A stretch of 64,000 nt of DNA, taken from NCBI RefSeq assembly GCF_001039005.1, contig NZ_LDWR01000050.1:186001-250000 (forward strand). Reading direction: 5' to 3'. The notes under the pieces are model-generated. The model was not told where the DNA came from. It ran no database searches and worked only from the letters and a program-made list of their open reading frames with translations. The DNA is from Burkholderia cepacia. GTDB taxonomy: Bacteria > Pseudomonadota > Gammaproteobacteria > Burkholderiales > Burkholderiaceae. Shown in pieces: positions 43,290 to 51,413 of the stretch (the stretch's first letter is position 1; every line of letters starts with the position of its first letter). The position numbers and the translations under genes are program-made.

Positions 43290-44612
43290 GTGGCAGTCGA
43301 AACAACCTCAATCGATACGCTCGTCGTCGGCGCCGGGCAGGCCGGCGTGGCCATGAGCGAGCACCTGGGCAAGCTGGGCGTGCCCCATCTCGTGCTGGAG
43401 CGCAACCGCATCGCCGAACGCTGGCGCACCGGGCGCTGGGATTCGCTGGTCGCGAACGGCCCCGCGTGGCACGACCGCTTCCCGGGGCTCGAATTCGACG
43501 GCCTCGATCCCGATGCGTTTGCGTCGAAAGACCAGGTCGCGGACTACTTCGAAGCGTATGCACGCAAATTCAATGCGCCGATCCGCACGGGCGTCGACGT
43601 GAAGCGCGTCGTGCGCAACACGGGCAAGCCGGGCTTCGTCGTCGAAACGTCGGACGGCACGATTGAGGCGAACCGCGTGGTCGTCGCGACCGGGCCGTTC
43701 CAGCGCCCGGTCATTCCGCCGATCGCGCCGGACGACGCGCGTCTCGTGCAGATCCACTCCGCCGACTATCGCAACCCGGGCCAGCTTCCGGAAGGCGCGG
43801 TGCTGGTGGTCGGCGCGGGTTCGTCGGGCGTGCAGATCGCCGACGAGCTGCAGCGCGCGGGCCGGTCGGTGTACCTGTCGGTCGGGCCGCACGATCGCCC
43901 GCCGCGCGCGTATCGTGGCCGCGACTTCTGCTGGTGGCTCGGCGTGCTGGGCGAATGGGACAAGGAAGTCGCGACGCCCGGCCGCGAACACGTGACGATC
44001 GCGGTGAGCGGTGCGCGCGGCGGCCATACGGTCGATTTTCGTGCGCTCGCGAAGCAGGGCGTGACGCTCGTCGGGCTGACGAAGTCGTTCGACGACGGCG
44101 TGGCCGTGTTCGAACGCGATCTCGCGATCAATCTGGCGCGCGGCGACGAGAACTACCTGTCGCTGCTCGACGCGGCCGACGCCTATGCGGCACGCAACGG
44201 CCTCGACCTGCCGGAAGAACCCGAAGCCCGCCGCATCCTGCCGAACCCCGACTGCGTCGCGCATCCGATCCTCGCGCTCGATCTCGCCGGCGCCGGCATC
44301 ACGTCGATCGTCTGGGCGACCGGCTATGCGGTCGACTACGGCTGGCTGAACGTCGATGCGTTCGCGGCGAACGGCAAGCCGCAGCACCAGCGCGGCGTGT
44401 CGAAGGAGCCGGGCATCTATTTCCTCGGGCTGCCGTGGCTGTCGCGGCGCGGCTCCAGCTTCATCTGGGGCGTGTGGCACGACGCGAAGCACATCGCCGA
44501 TCACATCGTGACGCAGCGCAAGTACCTCGCTTATCACGACGCGTCGCAGCACCGCGCGGCCGCGCCGTCGGCACCGGCCGACGCACGCCCGCTCGCCGAA
44601 GCGGCGAACTGA
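43290..44612 (+). CDS. Flavin-containing monooxygenase / NAD(P)-binding oxidoreductase
   Basis: A 440-residue two-dinucleotide-domain flavoprotein of the CzcO/FMO type. FAD motif: TLVVGAGQAGVAMSEHLGKL; NADPH motif: VLVVGAGSSGVQIADELQRA; the FMO-like GIYFLGLPWLSRRGSSFIWG lies near the end. Such enzymes oxygenate N- or S-containing small molecules or ketones. GTG start with AGAAGGAGA ribosome site. It heads an apparent operon with RidA, DUF1028 and ArgE-like genes, so the substrate is likely a nitrogen compound imported by the NCS1 permease at 48330. Confidence 0.85.
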   Translation: MAVETTSIDTLVVGAGQAGVAMSEHLGKLGVPHLVLERNRIAERWRTGRWDSLVANGPAWHDRFPGLEFDGLDPDAFASKDQVADYFEAYARKFNAPIRTGVDVKRVVRNTGKPGFVVETSDGTIEANRVVVATGPFQRPVIPPIAPDDARLVQIHSADYRNPGQLPEGAVLVVGAGSSGVQIADELQRAGRSVYLSVGPHDRPPRAYRGRDFCWWLGVLGEWDKEVATPGREHVTIAVSGARGGHTVDFRALAKQGVTLVGLTKSFDDGVAVFERDLAINLARGDENYLSLLDAADAYAARNGLDLPEEPEARRILPNPDCVAHPILALDLAGAGITSIVWATGYAVDYGWLNVDAFAANGKPQHQRGVSKEPGIYFLGLPWLSRRGSSFIWGVWHDAKHIADHIVTQRKYLAYHDASQHRAAAPSAPADARPLAEAAN

Positions 44613-44680
44613 CCCGAACCCGCCGCGCCGCGTCTGCTTCCGGCCCGGCGGGTGTTTCCACCGACGATCGAAGGACCTCG

Positions 44681-45118
44681 ATGAGCCAGCCTACCCATAC
44701 CCGTATCCGCATGTTCAACACGAAGGATACCTACCCGAACCAGACGCTCGACAACGACCTGTGCCAGGCCGTGCGGGCCGGTAATACCGTCTACGTGCGC
44801 GGCCAGGTCGGCACCGATTTCGACGGCAAGCTGATCGGCCTCGGCGATCCGCGCGCGCAGGCCGAGCAGGCGATGAAGAACGTCAAGCAGCTGCTGGAGG
44901 AAGCCGGCAGCGACATCACGCACATCGTGAAGACGACGACCTACCTGATCGACCCGCGTTATCGCGAACCGGTGTACCAGGAAGTCGGCAAGTGGCTGAA
45001 GGGTGTCTATCCGATCTCGACGGGGCTCGTCGTGTCCGCGCTCGGCCAGCCGCAGTGGCTGATGGAGATCGACGTGATCGCGGTGATCCCGGACCACTGG
45101 CAGCCGAACCGCGCATAG
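44681..45118 (+). CDS. RidA/YjgF family deaminase
   Basis: A 145-residue RidA-fold protein: QVGTDFDGKLIGLGDPRAQA, then KNVKQLLEEAGSDITHIVKT and the end PQWLMEIDVIAVIP. Canonical RidA hydrolyses reactive enamines/imines using an Arg that here is missing or displaced (TTYLIDPRYREPVY is in its place), so it is more like the Rid-family members in catabolic operons. ATG at 44681 follows CGAAGGACC. Nine bases before the DUF1028 gene. Confidence 0.85.
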   Translation: MSQPTHTRIRMFNTKDTYPNQTLDNDLCQAVRAGNTVYVRGQVGTDFDGKLIGLGDPRAQAEQAMKNVKQLLEEAGSDITHIVKTTTYLIDPRYREPVYQEVGKWLKGVYPISTGLVVSALGQPQWLMEIDVIAVIPDHWQPNRA

Positions 45119-45126
45119 GAGGCGAC

Positions 45127-45804
45127 ATGACTTTCTCCATCGTCGGGCGCTGCCCGGAGACGGGCCAGCTCGGGATCGCGATCAGCTCGTCGAGCATCGC
45201 GGTGGGCGCGCGCTGCCCGTGGGTGCGTGCGGGCGTGGGCGCCGTCGCGACGCAGAACATCACGCTGCCGGCGCTCGGCCCGCAGACCCTCGACCTGATC
45301 GAACACGAACAGCTCGCACCCGCCGCGGCGCTTGATCGCGCGCTCAGCGCGAACGGCTGGAGCCAGTACCGGCAGGTCACGGTGATCGACGGGCAGGGGC
45401 AGACGGCGTGCTTCACCGGCAAGGAAGCGCTCGGCACGCATCACGCGGTGCAGGGCGAGCAATGCGTGGCGGCCGGCAACCTGCTGGCCGCGCCGGCCGT
45501 GATCGATGCGATGGTGGCAGCGTTCGAACAGGCGCCCGGCGTGCTCGCCGAGCGCCTGCTGGCCGCGATGCATGCGGCCATGGCGGCCGGCGGCGAGGCG
45601 GGGCCGGTTCACTCGGCCGCGTTGAAGGTGGCCGGCGACCTGACCTGGCCGGTGGTCGACCTGCGCGTCGACTGGGCCGATGCCGACCCGATCGGGCAGC
45701 TCGACGCGCTGTGGCGCGCGTATCGTCCGCAGATGCAGGACTACCAGACGCGCGCGCTGAACCCGACCGCCGCGCCGAGCTACGGAGTGCCGGGCGATGA
45801 GTGA
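45127..45804 (+). CDS. DUF1028 protein (Ntn-hydrolase-like)
   Basis: A 225-residue DUF1028 protein: TFSIVGRCPETGQLGIAISS near the start and VGAVATQNITLPALGPQTLD next. The family has an Ntn-hydrolase-like fold and is common in catabolic operons with RidA and M20 deacylases; activity is not established. Ribosome site TAGGAGGCG. It overlaps the ArgE-like gene by eight bases. Confidence 0.8.
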   Translation: MTFSIVGRCPETGQLGIAISSSSIAVGARCPWVRAGVGAVATQNITLPALGPQTLDLIEHEQLAPAAALDRALSANGWSQYRQVTVIDGQGQTACFTGKEALGTHHAVQGEQCVAAGNLLAAPAVIDAMVAAFEQAPGVLAERLLAAMHAAMAAGGEAGPVHSAALKVAGDLTWPVVDLRVDWADADPIGQLDALWRAYRPQMQDYQTRALNPTAAPSYGVPGDE

Positions 45805-46960
45805 CGCATCGAGCCGCGCGCTGCTCGAACGGCTGATCGGTTTCGCGACGGTCAGCCGCGATTCGAATCTCGAGATGATCGGCTTCATCCGCGACTATCT
45901 CGACGGCTTCGGCGTATCGAGCGAACTGTTCTACAACGCGGAACGCACGAAGGCGAGCCTGTACGCGACGATCGGGCCGCGCGATCGCGGCGGCATCGCG
46001 TTGTCGGGTCACACGGACGTGGTGCCGGTCGACGGGCAGGCGTGGACGGTCGAGCCGTTCCGGCTGACCGAGCGTGACGGCCGCCTGTACGGCCGCGGCA
46101 CCGCCGACATGAAGGGCTTCATCGCTTCGGTGCTCGCGGCCGTGCCGAAGTTCGTCGCACGGCCGCTGAGCGTGCCCGTGCACCTCGCGTTCTCGTACGA
46201 CGAGGAGGTCGGTTGTCTCGGCGTGCGGCCGATGCTCGACGCACTGGCCGCGCGCGAGCACCGACCACGCCTGTGCCTGATCGGCGAGCCGACCGAACTG
46301 AAGCCGGTGCTCGGTCACAAGGGCAAGCTCGCGATGCGCTGCCACGTGAAGGGCGCCGCGTGCCACTCGGCGTACGCGCCGTCGGGCGTCAACGCGATCG
46401 ACTATGCGGCGAAGCTGATCGGCCGGCTCGGCGAGATCGGCACGGCGCTGGCACGGCCCGAACGTCACGACAGCCGCTTCGATCCGCCATTCTCGACCGT
46501 GCAGACGGGCCTGATCAAGGGCGGCCGCGCGCTGAACATCGTGCCGGCCGAATGCGAGTTCGATTTCGAGGTGCGCGCGCTGCCGGATTTCGATGCGCAC
46601 GACGTGCCGAGGAAGCTGCAGGACTATGCGGAATCCGAACTGTTGCCGAGGATGCGCGCGGTGCAGCCCGATACCGACATTCGGCTGCAGCCGCTGGGCG
46701 CGTATCCCGGGCTCGCCACCGCGCCGGACAGCGAGGCCGCGCGCCTGCTCGCGATGCTGAGCGGTTCCGACGCGTTCGGCACCGTTGCGTTCGGCACCGA
46801 GGGCGGGCTGTTCGGGCAGGCCGGCATTCCGACCGTGGTGTGCGGGCCGGGCAGCATGGACCAGGGGCACAAGCCGGACGAGTTCGTCACGCTCGAACAG
46901 CTGCACGGATGCGACGCGATGCTGGACCGTCTGGCCGCGCATCTCGCGTCGGCCGCCTGA
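45797..46960 (+). CDS. ArgE-type M20 deacetylase
   Basis: A 387-residue M20 metallopeptidase-family protein annotated in homologues as acetylornithine deacetylase. Metal motifs: SGHTDVVPVD, GTADMKGF and the Glu pair in FSYDEEVGCLG; the late His is in SMDQGHKPDEF. The lid domain starts near HKGKLAMRC. Given its operon, an N-acyl intermediate of a degradation pathway is more likely than arginine synthesis. It converges with the LysR gene 55 bases on. Confidence 0.85.
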   Translation: MSDASSRALLERLIGFATVSRDSNLEMIGFIRDYLDGFGVSSELFYNAERTKASLYATIGPRDRGGIALSGHTDVVPVDGQAWTVEPFRLTERDGRLYGRGTADMKGFIASVLAAVPKFVARPLSVPVHLAFSYDEEVGCLGVRPMLDALAAREHRPRLCLIGEPTELKPVLGHKGKLAMRCHVKGAACHSAYAPSGVNAIDYAAKLIGRLGEIGTALARPERHDSRFDPPFSTVQTGLIKGGRALNIVPAECEFDFEVRALPDFDAHDVPRKLQDYAESELLPRMRAVQPDTDIRLQPLGAYPGLATAPDSEAARLLAMLSGSDAFGTVAFGTEGGLFGQAGIPTVVCGPGSMDQGHKPDEFVTLEQLHGCDAMLDRLAAHLASAA

Positions 46961-47014
46961 ACCCGCAACCGACACGCACGCGCCCGTCTTGCGGCGCGTG
47001 CGCTTTCTCCTTCG

Positions 47015-47944
47015 TTATCGCGCGGTTTCCGCGATGATCTGCGCGAGGCGTTCGCGGCAGAAATCGACGAACGACTGCGCCTGCTTGGTCAGTTGGCCGC
47101 GCTTCAGGCGTGCGCTCACGAGCCCCGACGGGCTCACCGTTTCGCTGAGGCCGATCGTCACGACGCGCTGGCCGTCGTACGTATATTCCGAATGCGGGCG
47201 CGTGACGAGCAGCGAAAAGCCGAACCCCTGGCCGACCATCCCGCGCACCATCTCGATCGACGGCGAGCCGAACACGATGTTCGGCGTCAGCCCGAGTTCG
47301 TGAAACAGGCTGACGAAATACGTGCGGCTCGGCTGCACGTCGAGCAGGATCATCGGCTCGACGCAGAGGTCGCGCAGCGATACGTGCGTCTGGCCCGCGA
47401 ACCGGTGGTTCTCCGGCAGCAGCACGTACGGTTGCTGCGGCGGCATCAGCGGCTCGGTTTCGATCGTGCCGTCGAGATCGTGGTCGTACATCAGCGCGAG
47501 ATCGAAGGCGCCGGACGTCAGGCCCTGCACGAGCTCCTGCTGGTCTCCGTCGCGCAGCCGGATGTTCACGCCCGGATAGCGCTCGCGAAAACCCGCGATC
47601 AGTTGCGGCAGATAGAGCGGCGCGACCGTCTCGAAGCAGCCGATGTCGATCTGCCCGGTGATCACGTCGTTGTCGGCGAGCGCGTTCTGTTCGAATTCGT
47701 GCGCGATGCGCAGCAGCTCCTGCGCTTTCCGGTAGAACCGCGTGCCGCTCGGCGTCAGCGACACGCCCTGTGCGTGATGGCGAATGAACAGCTTCACGCC
47801 GAAGCTTTCCTCCAGCCCCTTGATCGCGCTGGAGATCGACGGCTGCGCGATGAAGAGCTGACGCGACGCCTCGGCGACGCTGCCGGATTCCACCGTCGTC
47901 ACGAAGTATTTCAGTTGCCGCAAAGTGTAGTGAGCCACAGGCAC
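47015..47944 (-). CDS. LysR-type regulator
   Basis: A 309-residue LysR protein: YTLRQLKYFVTTVESGSVAE, then PSISSAIKGLEESFGVKLFI as winged helix, and the effector domain with GQIDIGCFETVAPLYLPQLI. It resembles the subgroup that controls NCS1/oxidoreductase gene sets. It lies between the FMO-ArgE operon and the permease gene, divergent from the latter; the likely operator is the near-palindrome at 48067-48088. Confidence 0.85.
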   Translation of the reverse strand: MPVAHYTLRQLKYFVTTVESGSVAEASRQLFIAQPSISSAIKGLEESFGVKLFIRHHAQGVSLTPSGTRFYRKAQELLRIAHEFEQNALADNDVITGQIDIGCFETVAPLYLPQLIAGFRERYPGVNIRLRDGDQQELVQGLTSGAFDLALMYDHDLDGTIETEPLMPPQQPYVLLPENHRFAGQTHVSLRDLCVEPMILLDVQPSRTYFVSLFHELGLTPNIVFGSPSIEMVRGMVGQGFGFSLLVTRPHSEYTYDGQRVVTIGLSETVSPSGLVSARLKRGQLTKQAQSFVDFCRERLAQIIAETAR

Positions 47945-48329
47945 CTCTGATACACGGCCCCCCGGCGTGTCGCGGCGGGGCGCATTCTGTCCATTGTTTC
48001 GCGTAGCACCTTACCTGAAGAAGCCCGAAGCCGGAATTTCCGCTACAGAGCTTTTTCGTATGTCTCGGAAATATTTTTAGTATTTTCCGGTCCCGGCGCG
48101 CGTGGCGCACCATCGTTTCCAACCTGGATCACGACGAGGCCGCGCACGTGCCGGCGGGACATGTCATCCGTCCCCGCATCCCGCGTATCGCCCGCTTCGT
48201 TCGACACCGCCGCGTGTGCACGCGGTGCGTCGTCGCTCGCGTATCCGGACCCGATTGCAGGCGCGTGCATCGTCGCGCGCAGGTTGAAACGGCAAGCGCG
48301 CATCGTCGCGCAGGACAGGAGACATCACC
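47945..48329. promoter_or_regulatory. Divergent LysR-permease region
   Basis: 385 bases without a gene. At 48067-48088 GGAAATA-tttttag-TATTTTCC is a near-perfect dyad in a locally AT-rich patch, with the ATA-N7-TAT core of LysR boxes. It is the best candidate operator for the regulator at 47015. Confidence 0.4.
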
Positions 48330-49751
48330 ATGACGAACGTGGACCGCAACGCGTCCCCGATGATAGAGAAGCACACGATCGGCTACGTGCCGCCCGCGGA
48401 TCGCCACGGCAAGGTGCGCGACCTGTTCACGCTCTGGTTCGGCGGCAACATCGCGCCGCTGCCGATCGTGACCGGCGCGCTCGGCGTGCAGATGTTCCAC
48501 CTGAACCTGATGTGGGGCATCGTCGCGATCGTCGTCGGCCAGGCGGTCGGCGGCGTGCTGATGGCGCTGCATTCCGCGCAGGGGCCGCAGATGGGCATTC
48601 CGCAGATGATCCAGAGCCGCGCGCAGTTCGGCTCGTGGGGCGCGCTGCTCGTGACGGTGATCGCGGCCGTGATGTATGTCGGCTTCTTCGCGTCGAACAT
48701 CGTGCTGGCCGGCAAGTCGGTGCACGGCATCGCGCCGTCGGTGCCGGTATCGGTCGGCATCGTGATCGGCGCGGTGGGATCGGGCTTGATCGGCATCGTC
48801 GGCTACCGGTTCATCCACATCCTGAACCGTATCGGCACATGGGTGCTCGGCATCGGCATCGTTGTTGGCTTCTGGATGATCCTCACGCACGTGACGACCG
48901 ACGATTTCCTGACGCGCGGCGGCTTCGACTTCGCGGGCTGGCTCGCGACGGTGTCCCTGTCGGCGTTGTGGCAGATCGCGTTCGCGCCGTACGTGTCGGA
49001 CTATTCGCGCTACCTGCCGGAGGATGTCGGCGTCGCGTCGACGTTCTGGGCAACCTATCTCGGCTGCACGATCGGCTCGACGCTCGCGTTCATCTTCGGC
49101 GCGGTGGCGGTGCTCGCGGTGCCGGCCGGCATGGACACGATGGATGCGGTCAAGCAGGCGACGGGCCCGCTCGGCCCGCTGATGCTCGTGCTGTTCCTGT
49201 TGAGCGTGATCAGCCACAACGCGCTGAACCTGTACGGCGCGGTGCTCGCGGTGATCACGTCGGTGCAGACGTTCGCGTACAAGTGGATTCCGACCGCGAA
49301 GGCGCGCGCGGTGGTGTCGGTCGTGATCTTCGTCGCGTGCTGCTACGCGGCGATCGGCGCGTCGACGAACTTCGTCGGCAACCTCGTCGACCTTGTGCTC
49401 GCGCTGCTCGTCGTGCTGGTGCCGTGGACGGCGATCAACCTGATCGACTTCTACGTGATCCACAAGGGCAAGTACGACATCAAGTCGATCTTCATGGTGG
49501 ACGGCGGGATCTACGGCCGCTTCAATCCGCAGGCGCTGCTCGCGTATGCGATCGGCATCCTCGTGCAGATTCCGTTCATGAACACGCCGATGTATGCGGG
49601 CCCGATTCCCGCGCATCTCGGCGGCGCGGACCTGTCGTGGGTGGTGGGGCTGGTGCTGACGTCGCCGCTGTACTACTGGCTCGCGACGCGCGACAGCGCG
49701 TATCGGCGCCGGCAGACCGGCGCGCAGCTGCCGCCGACGGCGGCACGCTGA
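48330..49751 (+). CDS. NCS1 family purine/cytosine-type permease
   Basis: A 473-residue NCS1 symporter with about twelve hydrophobic segments. Markers: LFTLWFGGNIAPLPIVTGAL in helix 1, GPQMGIPQMIQSRAQFGSWG, and IAFAPYVSDYSRYLPEDVG in the middle. NCS1 members import purines, pyrimidines, hydantoins, allantoin or thiamine with Na+ or H+. It starts after ACAGGAGACATC. Together with the operon at 43290 it likely imports a nitrogenous ring compound; the exact ligand cannot be read from sequence. Confidence 0.9.
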   Translation: MTNVDRNASPMIEKHTIGYVPPADRHGKVRDLFTLWFGGNIAPLPIVTGALGVQMFHLNLMWGIVAIVVGQAVGGVLMALHSAQGPQMGIPQMIQSRAQFGSWGALLVTVIAAVMYVGFFASNIVLAGKSVHGIAPSVPVSVGIVIGAVGSGLIGIVGYRFIHILNRIGTWVLGIGIVVGFWMILTHVTTDDFLTRGGFDFAGWLATVSLSALWQIAFAPYVSDYSRYLPEDVGVASTFWATYLGCTIGSTLAFIFGAVAVLAVPAGMDTMDAVKQATGPLGPLMLVLFLLSVISHNALNLYGAVLAVITSVQTFAYKWIPTAKARAVVSVVIFVACCYAAIGASTNFVGNLVDLVLALLVVLVPWTAINLIDFYVIHKGKYDIKSIFMVDGGIYGRFNPQALLAYAIGILVQIPFMNTPMYAGPIPAHLGGADLSWVVGLVLTSPLYYWLATRDSAYRRRQTGAQLPPTAAR

Positions 49752-50440
49752 GGAGGGCATGACCCGCTGTGCAGGAGGCGGCCGGGGGGGCGGGGGCGTC
49801 TCTTGCGCGGCGCTGTCGAGGATGCGGACATGACGGAGATCGGTATTCCGGATGGTCGCAGCGCCGCAGCCCCGGCGCCGGCAGGTAACGCGTCCGGTTG
49901 ATCGCGATTACTTGCCCATAGCATTCATAAATCTAACTGCCTCCTTTACTATTTGCACGACGGACCACGAAACAAGAAAAACCTTTGAGACGAATGATTG
50001 TATCGGCGTTAAATTAATCAAATCAATGGAACGAAGTGCGCCGAAGCTGAGAGACACCCATATCAAGACATAAAAAAATAATCTCAAATTTATTTTGTTC
50101 ATGGGTTGTCTCATGCCGCCTCGTTATAAACATCTCGGGGACTGGCGTGCCGGATTTTCCGCAAAGCCCCTGCTGCATAGGGCTTTGCGACAACCAGGAC
50201 GGCGCCAGACAAATATTTGCGGGCGACGTGTGCATCCGTCAAAGCCCTTGTTGCATGGGGAACCGGCCAGTCAACGGTGCCCGCCGTCGAATCAGTTGCT
50301 CAACCGCTCAGCGTTGACCGATAAGGCTGAACGGACTTGTGTATAACGGGGTGCTCTCAGGTCCGTCGTGCTATTTACGTTACGAAAAATTACGGCACGT
50401 GAAGCGGCGCTGTCAATCGCAATATTCTTACAAAATGGAA
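49752..50440. other. AT-rich spacer with insertion-sequence end remnants
   Basis: 690 bases before the IS remnant, much lower in GC around 49910-50110 than elsewhere. It contains CGCAAAGCCC/GGGCTTTGCG (50160-50169 and 50180-50189) and a second CAAAGCCCTTGTTGCATGG-type stretch near 50238, both similar to the ends of IS6-type elements (GGCTTTGTTGCATAAAT). These look like scars of past insertions. Confidence 0.4.
49908..50114 (-). CDS. Possible small membrane protein in the AT-rich patch, 68 residues
   Basis: An ORF starting MRQPMNKINLRLFFYVLIWV with two hydrophobic stretches (LFFYVLIWVSLSFGALRSI and FVSKVFLVSWSVVQIVKEAV). Codon use is AT-rich and quite unlike the neighbours, which suggests imported DNA. 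No family and no good ribosome site, so the gene may not be functional. Confidence 0.35.
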   Translation of the reverse strand: MRQPMNKINLRLFFYVLIWVSLSFGALRSIDLINLTPIQSFVSKVFLVSWSVVQIVKEAVRFMNAMGK

Positions 50441-51317
50441 GGCGTTGTTGCATAAATCCGGCCATGGCTCGGTGAGGTACTGTCAGCTTGTTCCAGAAGT
50501 CGGCGAATAGAATGGGGCATGAAGAGCGCGTCCATCTCCATTCCGCCGCCGGACGAGGCACCTGTTTCGTTCAAGGGCTATCGGTTTCCGCCGGACATCA
50601 CCTGCTATGTTGTTTCGTTGTACTACCATTTTCCGTTGAGACTGCGCATGGTTGAGGAGTTACTGGCCGTTCGGGGTATCGAACTCACGTACGAAACGGT
50701 GCGCTGCTGGGCGACGACATTCGGTCTGTCGATCGCGCAGCGGATTCGTTCGATGGCGACGGGGCGCGGCGATAAGTGGCATCTGGACGAAATGGTCGAG
50801 ACGATCAACGGCCGCAAGCACTGACTGCGGCGAGCCGTCGATCAGCACGGTGCGGTGCTTGATGTGCTCGTGCAGAGCCGCCGCGACACGGCAGCAACCA
50901 AACGACTGATGCGCAAGTTGCTCAGGCGCCATGGCTGCCCGCGCGTGATGGTGACGGACAAGCTGCGCAGTTACGCGGCCTCGAACAATGAACTGGGGCT
51001 GAACATTGAGCATTGGCAGCACAAGGGATTAAACAACCGGGCGGAAAACTCGCACCAGCCAACCCGGGTACGCGAGAAGGTGATGCGGCGGTTCAAATCG
51101 GCGCGCCAGCTGCAACGATTTGCCTCGGTCCATGGACAGGTTTCGAATCTGTTCATGGGGTGCCGATACAATCGGAGTTCGCATCGCAAACGCGAGGCGC
51201 GTGCCCAGGCCTTCACGGCCTGGGAAAGGGCTTCATACGCCCGGATGCCAGCGTAAGCCGATCGGTACCCGACTCACTCGTCCTTGCTGTCCGGTCACCG
51301 AACAACCTGACAGTACC
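50441..51317 (+). mobile_element. IS6-family insertion sequence, right end missing
   Basis: The left terminal repeat GGCGTTGTTGCATAAAT is at 50441-50457. A subterminal pair confirms the element: GGTACTGTCAGCTTGTTC at 50476-50493 and its inverted partner GAACAACCTGACAGTACC at 51300-51317, 17 of 18 bases. Beyond 51317 the matching terminal bases are absent, so the last about 35 bp have been lost. No target duplication can be found. Confidence 0.8.
50519..51256 (+). pseudogene. IS6-type transposase, broken by an in-frame TGA
   Basis: The DDE transposase frame runs through 245 codons but is split by TGA at 50822-50824, where relatives have Trp in the sequence K-[HY]-W-L-[WR]-R-A-V-D-Q. The first half carries the helix-turn-helix (ELTYETVRCWATTFG) and the first Asp (WHLDEMVETINGRK). 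The second half carries the second Asp (VMVTDKLRSYAAS) and Glu (NNRAENSHQPTRVREKVMRR). A single base change explains the break. With the lost right end the element cannot move. Confidence 0.85.
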
Positions 51318-51413
51318 GTGCTGGCGGCTGCGGCAGCCGTGACGTCACTGCTGGCCGGGCCGCATGCAGCGCGGCGTCGCGCGCCGATCCGCGCCCGCGA
51401 GCCTGCCGTTGCG

